NCBI GenBank assembly: GCA_002238555.1
Contig: MPMO01000031.1
Span: 1-51,988, forward strand
DNA: 51,988 nt
From: Caldilineaceae bacterium bin34
GTDB lineage: Bacteria > Chloroflexota > Anaerolineae > Caldilineales > Caldilineaceae
Direction of reading: 5' to 3'
The translations under genes and the position numbers were made by a program. Position 1 is the first letter of the stretch; every line of letters starts with the position of its first letter. The notes under the pieces were generated by a model that saw only the letters and a list, made by a program, of their open reading frames with translations, ran no database searches and was not told where the DNA came from. Below are positions 43,117 through 51,171 of this stretch, piece after piece.

Positions 43117-43992
43117 TCAGTCGATGGGGTCCGGTTCCGTCTGGGCCGCGAGATAGTCGGCCAGCGCCACTTCCGCCGCGCGGAAACCGGCCTTCTGGAG
43201 GCTGGGACCCTTGCCGGTGGCGAGGGTCTTGCCCTCCACGGTCACCGCCACCTCGAACTCCGGCTGATGGCTGGGACCGGTCGCGGAGCGTTTCTCATAG
43301 CGGGGGGTGGCTCCCAGGTCCCGCTGCAGGACTTCCTGCAGCGCACTCTTGGCATTCTGCTGCGACTGGCCGTCCGACTGGGCTGCCTTGTCAACCGCCG
43401 GATTGAGCCACCGGGCCAAAAATCGTCTCACGCCCTGTTCCCCTTGATCCACATAGAGTGCGCCGAGCAGCGCCTCGAACACACTGCCTAGCATACGGGA
43501 ACTGCGCAGGATTTCCCGGTTTTTGACACTGGGCCCGGTCAGAACCAGTCCGTCCAACCCCAACTCCAAGGCCCATTTGGTCAGGGTCGCGTTGCGCACC
43601 AGTTCCGAGCGCAGCCGGGTCAGATTCCCTTCCAGTTGGTTGGGCAGGGCCCAAAAAAGATGCTCGGCCACGATCTTGCCCAACACGGCATCGCCCAGAT
43701 ACTCCAACCGCTCGAAATGGAGTGTGGGATCGTCCAGCCCGTGATCCAGCACAAATGAACTGTGGACGAAGGCGTTGTACAACCAGGCCGGTTCCCGAAA
43801 CACCAGCCCTTCCCGCTCCGCAAACGCAGACACCCGTTGCCGCAGGTTGCCGAAGACATCATCCTCGGCAAGACGCGCGCCGCAGCCAAGCGTGAACTGG
43901 TCGACGCTGTGCGCCGGACCGTAGGCGTCGGGGACAACATCGTCGTCCTGGGCCAGCAGCCTGGCCCAAAGCGACTTCAAGCGCACAGACAC
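43117..43992 (-). CDS. rnc: Ribonuclease III with one substituted metal ligand
   Basis: A double-strand-specific endoribonuclease for rRNA and mRNA processing. The 291 residues comprise an unusual N-terminal extension of about 45 residues, the nuclease domain with FERLEYLGDAVLGKIVAEHL (Glu94, Glu97, Asp101), and a C-terminal dsRNA-binding domain (SALQEVLQRDLGATPRYEK, then LQKAGFRAAEVALADYL). In MLGSVFEALLGALY the position normally Asp (Asp107 of the Aquifex enzyme) is Ser170, while Glu173 is kept. Activity may be altered or metal binding rearranged. The start is GTG 43992 with GGAG eight bases upstream. No acpP or smc is adjacent, unlike many bacteria. Confidence 0.93.
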   Translation of the reverse strand: MSVRLKSLWARLLAQDDDVVPDAYGPAHSVDQFTLGCGARLAEDDVFGNLRQRVSAFAEREGLVFREPAWLYNAFVHSSFVLDHGLDDPTLHFERLEYLGDAVLGKIVAEHLFWALPNQLEGNLTRLRSELVRNATLTKWALELGLDGLVLTGPSVKNREILRSSRMLGSVFEALLGALYVDQGEQGVRRFLARWLNPAVDKAAQSDGQSQQNAKSALQEVLQRDLGATPRYEKRSATGPSHQPEFEVAVTVEGKTLATGKGPSLQKAGFRAAEVALADYLAAQTEPDPID

Positions 43993-44172
43993 AGCGATTC
44001 TCCGTCGGACCCATCAGTGGACATGGACCGCAACCTCCCCAATGCGTCCGCGACGAGCGGCTCCGGGACGCAGTGGACAAGGAAAGGTTCCGGGCGGCAG
44101 CACCGCCCTTAGAGTACATTTTATGGTCAACCTGGCCGCACCCTCCGAATCAAGGAACCCAATCCCCCGCCC

Positions 44173-47163
44173 ATGAATCAGCGCACTGCCGGATGGCTGG
44201 CCTGCCTGTTGCTTTGGGTGGGTTGCACACTGGTCTGGACGGACATCGCCCGAGCCCAAACCTCCGACCCGGCCACCGATTCCGCCGACAATATCGAGAG
44301 TCTGTCCATGGAGGTCACGGTCGACACGCTCCTGGCCTCCATGACCGTGGCGGATCGCATCGGTCAACTGTTCGTGATCCCGTTCCAGGGATCCTCCATC
44401 CGCCAATCCGATGCCATCGTGCGGCTGGTGCACGACTATCGGGTGGGGGGGGTGGTACTGACGGAGCAGAACGGCAACATCGACAACTCGCCCGGCAGTG
44501 ACCTGCCGCGCCAAGTCGCCTCGCTGGCCAGTCAGCTTCAGGCACTGCCCTGGGGTCTGTACATTCCCCGCGGCCAACTGCCGTCCGAGCGGGCCAACAT
44601 TGTGGCGGATCACTGGAGGCGGTTGCCGGACCCGTTGTTGGAGGCGGGACTTGGCATCCCGCTTCTCATCGGGGTGTCGCAAACCGGTTCGGACCAAGCG
44701 GCGCCGGTCCTGCGCAGCGGGTTCACGGCAATGCCAAACCAAATGGCCGTGGGAGCTGCGTGGGATCCCGCCTATGCCCAGGCCCTGGGCACGATTCTGG
44801 GCCAGGAACTGGCCGCCGTGGGCATCAACATGCTGCTGGGCCCCAGTCTCGACGTGCTCGGCCCGGACGGACGCCAACCATCCGGCGTGCGCGCCACATC
44901 CACCTATGGGGGCGACAGTTGGTGGGTCGCCGAAAACGGCACCGCCTTCATCCAGGGGGTCGCCGAGGGCAGCAACGGCCGGGTCCTGTCCATGGCAGGA
45001 CACTTTCCGGGCCAGGGCGGCAGCGACCGCGACCTCAACCAGGAACTGGCCACCATCCAGCGTTCGCTGACGGACCTGCAGCGGAACGAGCTGTTGCCTT
45101 TTGCACGGGCCGTGCAGGCCCGGCGGGAACCCGGGACCAGCGCTCCCGGAAGTCCGGCGGCCGGCCTGCTGACCAGCCACATCCGGTACAGCGGCTTCCT
45201 GTCGTCGCGCGAACGCACGCCGCCCATCAGCCTCGCGCCGCAACTGGAGGAAATCCTGGCCTTGGATGCCTTTGCCGATTGGCGGGAGGCCGGCGGCTTG
45301 TTGATGAGCGGGAGGCTGATCGTACCTTCGCTGAGCAGCTACTACGGACAGTCGGGCCAAACCTCCTTTGCCAACCGCATCGCCAACGATGCCTTCCAGG
45401 CCGGCAACGACCTTTTGTGGCTGGCCGGTTCCGGGCCGCTGGATCCGAACGCGGCATCGGCCCTGCAGGAAGTCATCCTGTTCTTCAATGTCCAGTACCT
45501 GGAGAAGCCGGATTTCGCGCTGGCGGTGGACAACGCCGTGCGGCGCATCCTGAGAGCCAAGCTCCGTCTCTACCCTCCCGCGTTCTTCGATCGGGACGCC
45601 TGGATCCAACTGGAGGAGGCCGACAACCCGTTGTCGATGCAGACGATCAGGCGCCTGGCGCCAGTCGGCGACAGCCGGTCGGCTCCGGAGGTCGTTGCCG
45701 TGGGCTTTGATCCGCTGGCCGGCCAGATTCCGGGCGGGGTGCCGGAGCAGCTCAGCGAAGGCAGCCTGACCGTGAAGGCCGGGATCATCACATGGGTTGC
45801 GCAGGATGCCGCCACACTCCTGCACCTGGATGCCGAACAGGCCGCGGATCAGGTTCGGGCCGTGCCCAATCCGGACGATCGCCTGCTCATATTCACCGAC
45901 GACCGCACGCGCCCGACCTGTCCCGGATGCCCACCGGAAACAGTCCTGGCGGTCGATCAGGTCGAGGCCACCATCCTGCGCCTGTTCGGTCCGGATGCCA
46001 CGGCCCAGATTGAGCCCGACCGCATTTCCAGCCATGGTTTCGGTGACGTGGCGGCCTGGCTCAACCACACGGCCAACACCGTGGCCCAGTTCCGCATGGA
46101 TCGCGCCCTGACGGAAGCCACGTGGGTGATCTTCGCGATGCTGGATGTGGATCCCGAACAGCATCCTGCCAGCGAGGTCGTCCACCAGTTCCTGCGGCAA
46201 CAGCCGGACCTGCTCCTCGGCAAGCGGGTGGCGGTGCTCTCGTTCGACGCACCGTACATGCTGGACGAGACTGAAATCAGCAAGCTGTCGGTGTACATCG
46301 CCGCCTATAGCCCCAACCCGCCGTTTGTGGAGACCGCGGTGCGCGGCCTGTTCCACGACCTGGAGATGTCCGGCGCGCCACCGGTCAACGTACCGGGCAC
46401 GCCCTACGGCAGTCTGGTTGAGCGGTTGGAACCGGACCCGGACCAGGTAATCCCCCTGACGGTGTTCGACGACAAGCGCAGTTCCCTGGATCTGCAGGCC
46501 CTGGAAGTGCGGCTGGGGGATTCCCTGCAGATCCGGGCCGGCCCCATCCTGGACCGCAACGGCAACCGGGTTCCCGACGGCACTCCGGTGGAGTTTCTGC
46601 TCCGATACCCCAACGACAACCTGGATCTGCGCATTGATCCCATCCCCACGCGGGACGGCAGTGCCACCATGGATCTGCTTTTGGATCGCGCCGGTACCCT
46701 GGAGCTGGCTGCGCGCAGCCTGGAAAGCACGACCAGCATCGGGTTTCAGATTCGGGTTGAGGAGGAAAGCGCGGCCCAGATCCTCACGGTGCAACCCACG
46801 GTTACGCCCCTGACCAACACCGAGCCGCCGTCCGCGGTACCCGGTCCCGCGATCAACCGCACGCCTGCGCTGCGCTGGACACTCACCCCGTTGTCGTTCC
46901 TTGGCTCGCTGGCAGTCCTCGTTGCCTCCCTGGGCCTCTACGCCGTGCTCTGGGCACGCGATCTGGCCGTGGAAAGGAAGGTCCTCAACATGCTCTGGGG
47001 AGCGGGAAGCAGCGCCGGCCTTTACGTCGCCGCCGCCTTTGTGCTCCCGTTCGCGACCCCGCATCTGAACCAGGCAACGCTGATGCTCGTCACGGCCAGC
47101 CTGTCCGCCGGCAGCTGCCTTGTGGTTCTGGCCTGGTTCCACCTTGTCCGGGTTGATCACTGA
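44173..47163 (+). CDS. Secreted/membrane-anchored GH3-like protein, probably catalytically inactive
   Basis: A 996-residue exported protein. An N-terminal signal peptide (WLACLLLWVGCTLVWTDIARA) precedes a GH3 N-terminal domain: MTVADRIGQLFVIPFQG, DYRVGGVVLTEQNGN and NMLLGPSLDVLG. The key motifs have decayed. KHFPGHG is GHFPGQG (residues 276-282), the NagZ-type D-S-H reads D-L-N (287-289), and the nucleophile motif GxxxSD is GLLMSG with Gly380 in place of Asp. A long second domain and a beta-rich segment follow, then a Pro/Thr-containing linker and two or three C-terminal transmembrane helices (from about 905). I infer a surface-anchored, possibly carbohydrate-binding protein. Its last codons are duplicated 700 bases downstream. 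Confidence 0.85.
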   Translation: MNQRTAGWLACLLLWVGCTLVWTDIARAQTSDPATDSADNIESLSMEVTVDTLLASMTVADRIGQLFVIPFQGSSIRQSDAIVRLVHDYRVGGVVLTEQNGNIDNSPGSDLPRQVASLASQLQALPWGLYIPRGQLPSERANIVADHWRRLPDPLLEAGLGIPLLIGVSQTGSDQAAPVLRSGFTAMPNQMAVGAAWDPAYAQALGTILGQELAAVGINMLLGPSLDVLGPDGRQPSGVRATSTYGGDSWWVAENGTAFIQGVAEGSNGRVLSMAGHFPGQGGSDRDLNQELATIQRSLTDLQRNELLPFARAVQARREPGTSAPGSPAAGLLTSHIRYSGFLSSRERTPPISLAPQLEEILALDAFADWREAGGLLMSGRLIVPSLSSYYGQSGQTSFANRIANDAFQAGNDLLWLAGSGPLDPNAASALQEVILFFNVQYLEKPDFALAVDNAVRRILRAKLRLYPPAFFDRDAWIQLEEADNPLSMQTIRRLAPVGDSRSAPEVVAVGFDPLAGQIPGGVPEQLSEGSLTVKAGIITWVAQDAATLLHLDAEQAADQVRAVPNPDDRLLIFTDDRTRPTCPGCPPETVLAVDQVEATILRLFGPDATAQIEPDRISSHGFGDVAAWLNHTANTVAQFRMDRALTEATWVIFAMLDVDPEQHPASEVVHQFLRQQPDLLLGKRVAVLSFDAPYMLDETEISKLSVYIAAYSPNPPFVETAVRGLFHDLEMSGAPPVNVPGTPYGSLVERLEPDPDQVIPLTVFDDKRSSLDLQALEVRLGDSLQIRAGPILDRNGNRVPDGTPVEFLLRYPNDNLDLRIDPIPTRDGSATMDLLLDRAGTLELAARSLESTTSIGFQIRVEEESAAQILTVQPTVTPLTNTEPPSAVPGPAINRTPALRWTLTPLSFLGSLAVLVASLGLYAVLWARDLAVERKVLNMLWGAGSSAGLYVAAAFVLPFATPHLNQATLMLVTASLSAGSCLVVLAWFHLVRVDH

Positions 47164-47232
47164 CACAGCCCCCGCCCCCGAATACGGTCCCCGGCAGGGT
47201 CAATGGCTCCCTCCCGTACCACGGATTGCAGG
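47114..47232 (+). repeat. Direct repeat copy 1 (3' end of the GH3-like gene)
   Basis: This copy covers the last 16 codons of the GH3-like gene and about 70 bases downstream. It shares exact blocks with copy 2, such as tggttccaccttgtccggg (19 bases) and ccctcccgtaccac (14 bases). Copy 2 lies about 704 bases further on. Confidence 0.85.
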
Positions 47233-47350
47233 CCTGGCCAATGGTCACGGACCGGAATGGTTCGACGGAGCCAAGGAGAGGTTGACTTGGCGGAGAACTG
47301 GTCCCGGACCAAAATCAACGAAAGAGACTCAGTATTTAATATTCGAACAA

Positions 47351-47379
47351 TTGCATTTGATGTCGAATTGACATATAGT
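47351..47379 (+). promoter_or_regulatory. Promoter-like element in the AT-rich island
   Basis: TTGCAT (47351-47356) and TATAGT (47374-47379) are separated by exactly 17 bases. The -10 matches five of six bases and the -35 three of six. No clear gene lies downstream, so it could drive a non-coding transcript or be chance in AT-rich DNA. Confidence 0.3.
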
Positions 47380-47640
47380 TAGTGGCGTACACCACACAGC
47401 AGTCTCCAGGGCCTTCTTCGGCGCACACGCGGAATTGGAGTCTGCTGCAGGTGTCCCGGGATGGCATAGCGACCCGCGGGCTGGGACGATCGTGACCGTG
47501 ATCGTCACCGATTTCTCCGATGTCTGAGTGTCACGGAACCGCGACCGGACATGTTCAGCACCTTAAGCGTGCTCCGCCTACGGTCCATCCAGATGTGTTC
47601 GGGCGGACTGTCATCCACCGAGCCGGACCGGACATCAGCC

Positions 47641-47667
47641 CCCACGCAAGCGTGAAGCTTGCGTGGG
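47641..47667. other. Perfect 11-base-pair hairpin
   Basis: CCCACGCAAGC and GCTTGCGTGGG are perfect inverted repeats around the five-base loop GTGAA. No T-run follows on either strand. It could be part of a structured RNA, a mobile-element end or a terminator. Confidence 0.7.
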
Positions 47668-47817
47668 CAACACCGACCTCCGCGACGGGCGTCGCCAACT
47701 TCAAGATCCAGTACTGCGCTTCAGGCGCGTGCACCGGCATCCCGGCAGTGGAAGCACAAGCCCTCCCGGCCTTCCGTTGCTCGAGTAAGGTCGAAGGAGT
47801 GAGAGTGTTCGCCGACG

Positions 47818-47934
47818 GCTGCCTTGTGGTTCCGGATTGGTTCCACCTTGTCCGGGCCGACCACTAACACAGCCCCACTCCGGAATACGCCTCCGACAGG
47901 GCCAATGGCCCCCTCCCGTACCACTGAGTGCAGG
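47818..47934 (+). repeat. Direct repeat copy 2
   Basis: Diverged copy of 47114-47232. In the same frame it would encode CLVVPDWFHLVRADH against CLVVLAWFHLVRVDH in the real GH3-like C-terminus. It ends just before the 3' end of the convergent cyclodeaminase gene. Small indels and substitutions show it is not recent. Confidence 0.85.
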
Positions 47935-47943
47935 TCGGGCCCG

Positions 47944-49860
47944 CTACAGCGGCACCGACGTTCCGACGCCCAGTTCCCGGGCCCGGGCATAGACCAGGCC
48001 GGCGGACACCGTGTCCTGGACGGCCAGGCCGACCGACTTGAAGAATGTCGTCTCGCGGGCGGACATGCGTCCGGAACAGCGACCTGTGAGCAGATCGCCG
48101 AGCGAACCGACAACGTGGTCCTCCGTAATGGTTCCGTCGGCCAGCGGGATCAGCAGGTCGCCGGCCTCCTCCAGCATGGCTTCCCGGTCATCCACATACA
48201 CCTTCGCGCGTACGACGGTGGCCGCCGGCACCTCCCGGCGATCCGGCTGAAACACGCCGACGGCATTGACATGGACCCCTTCCTCCAGATCGCCGTCCGC
48301 GAAGACCGGCGTCGCGGAGGTGGTCGCGCAACATACGATGTCGCTGTCCGCCAGCGCCTCGCGCGGAGAGGTCGCGGCCTGGTACTCAATGCCATCGGGC
48401 AGTTGCTCCCGCAGGTCCTCGATCATCCGCGCCACGTTGGCCGTGGTCGGCGAGTAGACACTGATCCTTTCGAGACGGCGCACCTCGCTGACGGCCGCCG
48501 CCTGGGTGCGCGCCTGCACGCCCGCACCCAACACGGCCAGCCGGCCCGCTCCGGCAGGAGCCAGCAAATCGGTGGCCAGCCCCGCCACGGCTCCCGTGCG
48601 AATGGCCGTCAGGACACCGCCGTCCATGCCGGCCAACACTTTCCCGGTGGCTGCATCCACCAGGAGTACCAACCCGTGGATTACCGGTTCGCCGCGCGCG
48701 GCATTGTCCGGATAGACGGACACCACCTTGACCGACGTGTGGCCTGCAGAGGTGCCGTCCCGCATCCAGGCCGGCATCACGAGCGAGATCCCGGCAGTGC
48801 CGGGCGGATTGATCTGGGAGCGCACCGGCTGCACGACTTGGCCGCGGGCCAAAGTCTCAAATGCCGTGCGCATGCCGCCGACCGCCTTGTTCATGGGCAG
48901 GCAACGAACCACCTCGTCTCCCGACAGCATCAGGATCGCGTCGCCTTGTTGGAGTTGGGACATGTCACCATCCTTTGGTGCGGCATCCGGATTGGATCTG
49001 TGTGGACTTTCCGGGGCAGCCTGCGCCCGGTTCCGCCTTGCGCGTTCCGTCCCGGCGGCGCGTTTGGCGGCAGCACTGCCACGCGGTGTGGGAATGGAAC
49101 GCAGGTCGAGATCGGCCCCGTCGAGCAACTTGCCAACCCGGCCAACCGTGGTTCCAAGTTCACGGGCCAACGACTGCCGGGACCATTGTGCCCTGCCGTC
49201 CGCCGGCGACTCCGACAGCTTGCGCCGCAGGCGTTCCAGATCCGGACCGGCATCCTTGCGCGGCCGGCCGGACCGAGGCCTGTCGGTCAGGCCGCCGATT
49301 CCCTCCTCCAGGTATCGGCGGCACCAGTGCAGGACCCTGGGGCTGGCCATGTCCAGCCGTTCGCCGATCGCCGGTGCATTCAGACCCCGGTGGGCCAGAA
49401 GTACCGCCCGCGCCCGTTGGGCCAGTCGGTTTTCAATCCGCGGCTGCTGTACCAGTTTCCGGAGTTCCAGGATCTGCTCGTCGGTCAGATCCACGTCCCG
49501 GACCGCGCCTCGCTGACCTTGCAGTTCCTGATTGGACACCGAAGCCTGCCGCAAGTCCCTGAGTTGCGGTCGCCGCCCCGATTGTCCCGCATTCAGACGG
49601 CGCATCAGGATGCCTTCGAAGCCGAAATCGGCAAACCGCCGACGCCACACGCTGACCTGACTGGCCGAAATACCCAGTTTTCCGGCGATGTCTCCGGTGG
49701 TGTAGCCGTCCGCGGCCATCAGGATTGCCAGATACCTGCGCCTCATCGCCTCGTTGGTGGCCGGATTGTTGAGCAGTTCTTCCAGTTGCGCGCGTTCGGA
49801 CGCGGACAACTCCACACGGATGGGCGGGCGTCCAATATGTGAACCGGATGGGCGGGTCAT
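47944..49860 (-). CDS. Double helix-turn-helix domain fused to ornithine cyclodeaminase/mu-crystallin protein
   Basis: One open frame of 638 residues. The first 300 hold two transposase-like helix-turn-helix regions, at about 30-85 (MRRRYLAILMAADGYTTGDI, then AGKLGISASQVSVWRRRFA) and about 130-190 (APAIGERLDMASPRVLHWCR, then RYLEEGIGGLTDRPRSGRP). A polar linker leads to a full-length cyclodeaminase/mu-crystallin domain (about 300-638) with VKVVSVYPDN, DGGVLTAIRTGAVAGLATDL and the NAD-binding RLAVLGAGVQARTQAAAV. No DDE catalytic domain is present. No stop separates the halves. The second half also has its own ATG at 48963 with AAAGGA seven bases upstream, so a free enzyme may be made as well. 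It may be a redox- or amino-acid-sensing regulator, or two genes fused by loss of a stop. Confidence 0.75.
   Translation of the reverse strand: MTRPSGSHIGRPPIRVELSASERAQLEELLNNPATNEAMRRRYLAILMAADGYTTGDIAGKLGISASQVSVWRRRFADFGFEGILMRRLNAGQSGRRPQLRDLRQASVSNQELQGQRGAVRDVDLTDEQILELRKLVQQPRIENRLAQRARAVLLAHRGLNAPAIGERLDMASPRVLHWCRRYLEEGIGGLTDRPRSGRPRKDAGPDLERLRRKLSESPADGRAQWSRQSLARELGTTVGRVGKLLDGADLDLRSIPTPRGSAAAKRAAGTERARRNRAQAAPESPHRSNPDAAPKDGDMSQLQQGDAILMLSGDEVVRCLPMNKAVGGMRTAFETLARGQVVQPVRSQINPPGTAGISLVMPAWMRDGTSAGHTSVKVVSVYPDNAARGEPVIHGLVLLVDAATGKVLAGMDGGVLTAIRTGAVAGLATDLLAPAGAGRLAVLGAGVQARTQAAAVSEVRRLERISVYSPTTANVARMIEDLREQLPDGIEYQAATSPREALADSDIVCCATTSATPVFADGDLEEGVHVNAVGVFQPDRREVPAATVVRAKVYVDDREAMLEEAGDLLIPLADGTITEDHVVGSLGDLLTGRCSGRMSARETTFFKSVGLAVQDTVSAGLVYARARELGVGTSVPL
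48961..48976 (-). promoter_or_regulatory. Internal ribosome site and ATG before the cyclodeaminase half
   Basis: On the minus strand, AAAGGA (48976-48971) lies seven bases before an in-frame ATG (48963-48961) that begins MSQLQQGDAILMLSGDEV, the natural N-terminus of the cyclodeaminase family. This would yield a 339-residue enzyme of normal length. It decides whether the HTH and enzyme halves are one protein, two, or both. Confidence 0.65.
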
Positions 49861-50271
49861 GTCTCTGGTTTTGTCTGTGGACTGTCCAGGTGTTTGCCGG
49901 TCCGTGCACGGCGGTGGCAGGGGCGGCGGCATCCTCCCGGAGCAATCCGGGACCCTCCGCCGCGGCCGTCCACTACGCCGGGACGGTCCATGCTGCACAA
50001 CCGCGACGAGGCTGAATCCGTAGCCCCTGGCTACCGGCACGCGTCGTGGCCGGGTTGAATTCGTCCGCGGAGAGAATCAGCATACACAATCGAGACAGTG
50101 GGCCATCGGCGCGTTCACGGATGGGATTCACCAAACAGCGGCGGGATATGCGCGTCCGCATCCCGCCTGGTTGCCTGCCAACGATGGGCCCGTCCTGTAG
50201 GATTTACGTCTGATCATCCGCTCCCTGGTGTGCAGGACCTTCACAATGCAGCTTCAAGGAAGGTAAACATT
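49861..50271. other. Divergent intergenic region between HTH-cyclodeaminase and SDR genes
   Basis: These 411 bases hold no gene. AAGGAAGG at 50256-50263 serves the SDR gene eight bases downstream. No promoter hexamers of good quality are seen. As the region sits next to a DNA-binding fusion protein, operators might lie here. Confidence 0.45.
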
Positions 50272-51048
50272 ATGCTCACGGGCCGCAACGCTCTCATCAC
50301 CGGCGCCACCAAGGGCATCGGACGCGCCATTGCCCTGGCCATGGCGGAAGCCGGCGCCAACATCGCGGCAACAGGACGCAACGAGGAAGAATTGGCCAGC
50401 TTGCAGATCGAAGTCACGCGCATGGGTCCTGCCTGCCACACCCGGGCCGTGGACTTGTCGCTCAAGGATGCCGCGACCACCGTGTTCGAGTTTGCCAAGT
50501 CGACCTGCGGGGACATCCACATCCTCGTCAACAACGCCGGCATTGGCTCCAGCCAGCAGCCAATGCCGGTATCGGAATACGACGATGCGTTTTGGCACCT
50601 GATGATGCACGTCAACCTGACCATCCCCTACCAGCTCGTACGCATGGTGTTGCCGGAAATGATCGAGCGCCAACACGGACGCATCATCAACGTGGCGTCC
50701 ATCAACGGCAAGGTGCCAACCTCCTTCGGCGTGGCCTACACCGCCAGCAAGCATGGACTGCTGGGCGTGACCAAGTCGGTTGCCCTCGAGAACGTGGCGC
50801 ACGGCATCACGTCCAATGCCATCTGCCCCGGGCCGGTCGTGTCCAAGTTGAACAATGCCCGCATCCAATTCGATGCGGACCGCCTGGGCCGCAGTTTCGA
50901 GGAACAGGAGGAAACGATGACCGGCCATGGCCGGCGCATGGTACCGGAGGAAATCGCACCCTTGGCCGTCTTCCTGGCCGGCGATGGCGCGGCCATGATC
51001 AACGGCCAATCGCTGAATGTGGACGCCGGCAACGTGATGGCGGCCTGA
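50272..51048 (+). CDS. Short-chain dehydrogenase/reductase
   Basis: A 258-residue classical SDR using NAD(P). It has TGATKGIG (residues 10-17), NNAG, the catalytic Ser143 (VASING), and Tyr156-x3-Lys160 (YTASKHG). After ALENVAHGITSNAICPGPV comes the usual substrate lid and the C-terminal GQSLNVDAGNVMAA. It resembles 3-hydroxybutyrate- or 3-oxoacyl-type SDRs, but the substrate cannot be fixed. ATG 50272 is supported by AAGGAAGG eight bases upstream; the frame is open another 58 codons upstream with no similarity. It is divergent from the HTH-cyclodeaminase gene and 123 bases before the TnpB-type gene. Confidence 0.94.
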   Translation: MLTGRNALITGATKGIGRAIALAMAEAGANIAATGRNEEELASLQIEVTRMGPACHTRAVDLSLKDAATTVFEFAKSTCGDIHILVNNAGIGSSQQPMPVSEYDDAFWHLMMHVNLTIPYQLVRMVLPEMIERQHGRIINVASINGKVPTSFGVAYTASKHGLLGVTKSVALENVAHGITSNAICPGPVVSKLNNARIQFDADRLGRSFEEQEETMTGHGRRMVPEEIAPLAVFLAGDGAAMINGQSLNVDAGNVMAA

Positions 51049-51105
51049 CCGGGCTGTTCAATCGGGGATTACATATCTGTGTACCACGGACGTGTTATCA
51101 TGAAA

Positions 51106-51139
51106 GAGGCCGTGCGTGTTGTGAGCACTGCACGACCTC
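51106..51139. other. Hairpin between SDR and TnpB genes
   Basis: GAGGCCGTGC and GCACGACCTC pair over ten positions with one G-U pair and a 14-base loop. It could be the SDR terminator, or the imperfect palindrome near the left end of an IS200/IS605-type element. No T-run is present. Confidence 0.45.
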
Positions 51140-51171
51140 ATTGACAACGCCGGTTGAAGACACCAACCAGG

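Larger units (their letters stand above)
47164..47943. other. Non-coding island between the GH3-like and cyclodeaminase genes
   Basis: A 780-base gap containing an AT-rich stretch (about 47320-47385) that stands out from the GC-rich genome, a promoter-like pair, a strong hairpin, and both copies of a direct repeat at its ends. A 115-codon plus-strand frame (47520-47867) ends in the duplicated GH3 tail but has no protein-like features. I think the region is an insertion or duplication product rather than a gene. Confidence 0.5.

Noticed and set aside
44014..47166. A 1050-codon open frame on the minus strand opposite the GH3-like gene
   Set aside because: It has no recognisable domain, is rich in Gly, Arg, His and Gln as expected from a GC-rich shadow, and the plus strand encodes a protein with signal peptide, GH3 motifs and membrane helices.
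47520..47867. A 115-codon plus-strand frame in the island
   Set aside because: It lacks a ribosome site and protein-like composition, and its end is only the duplicated GH3 tail. I treat it as non-coding.
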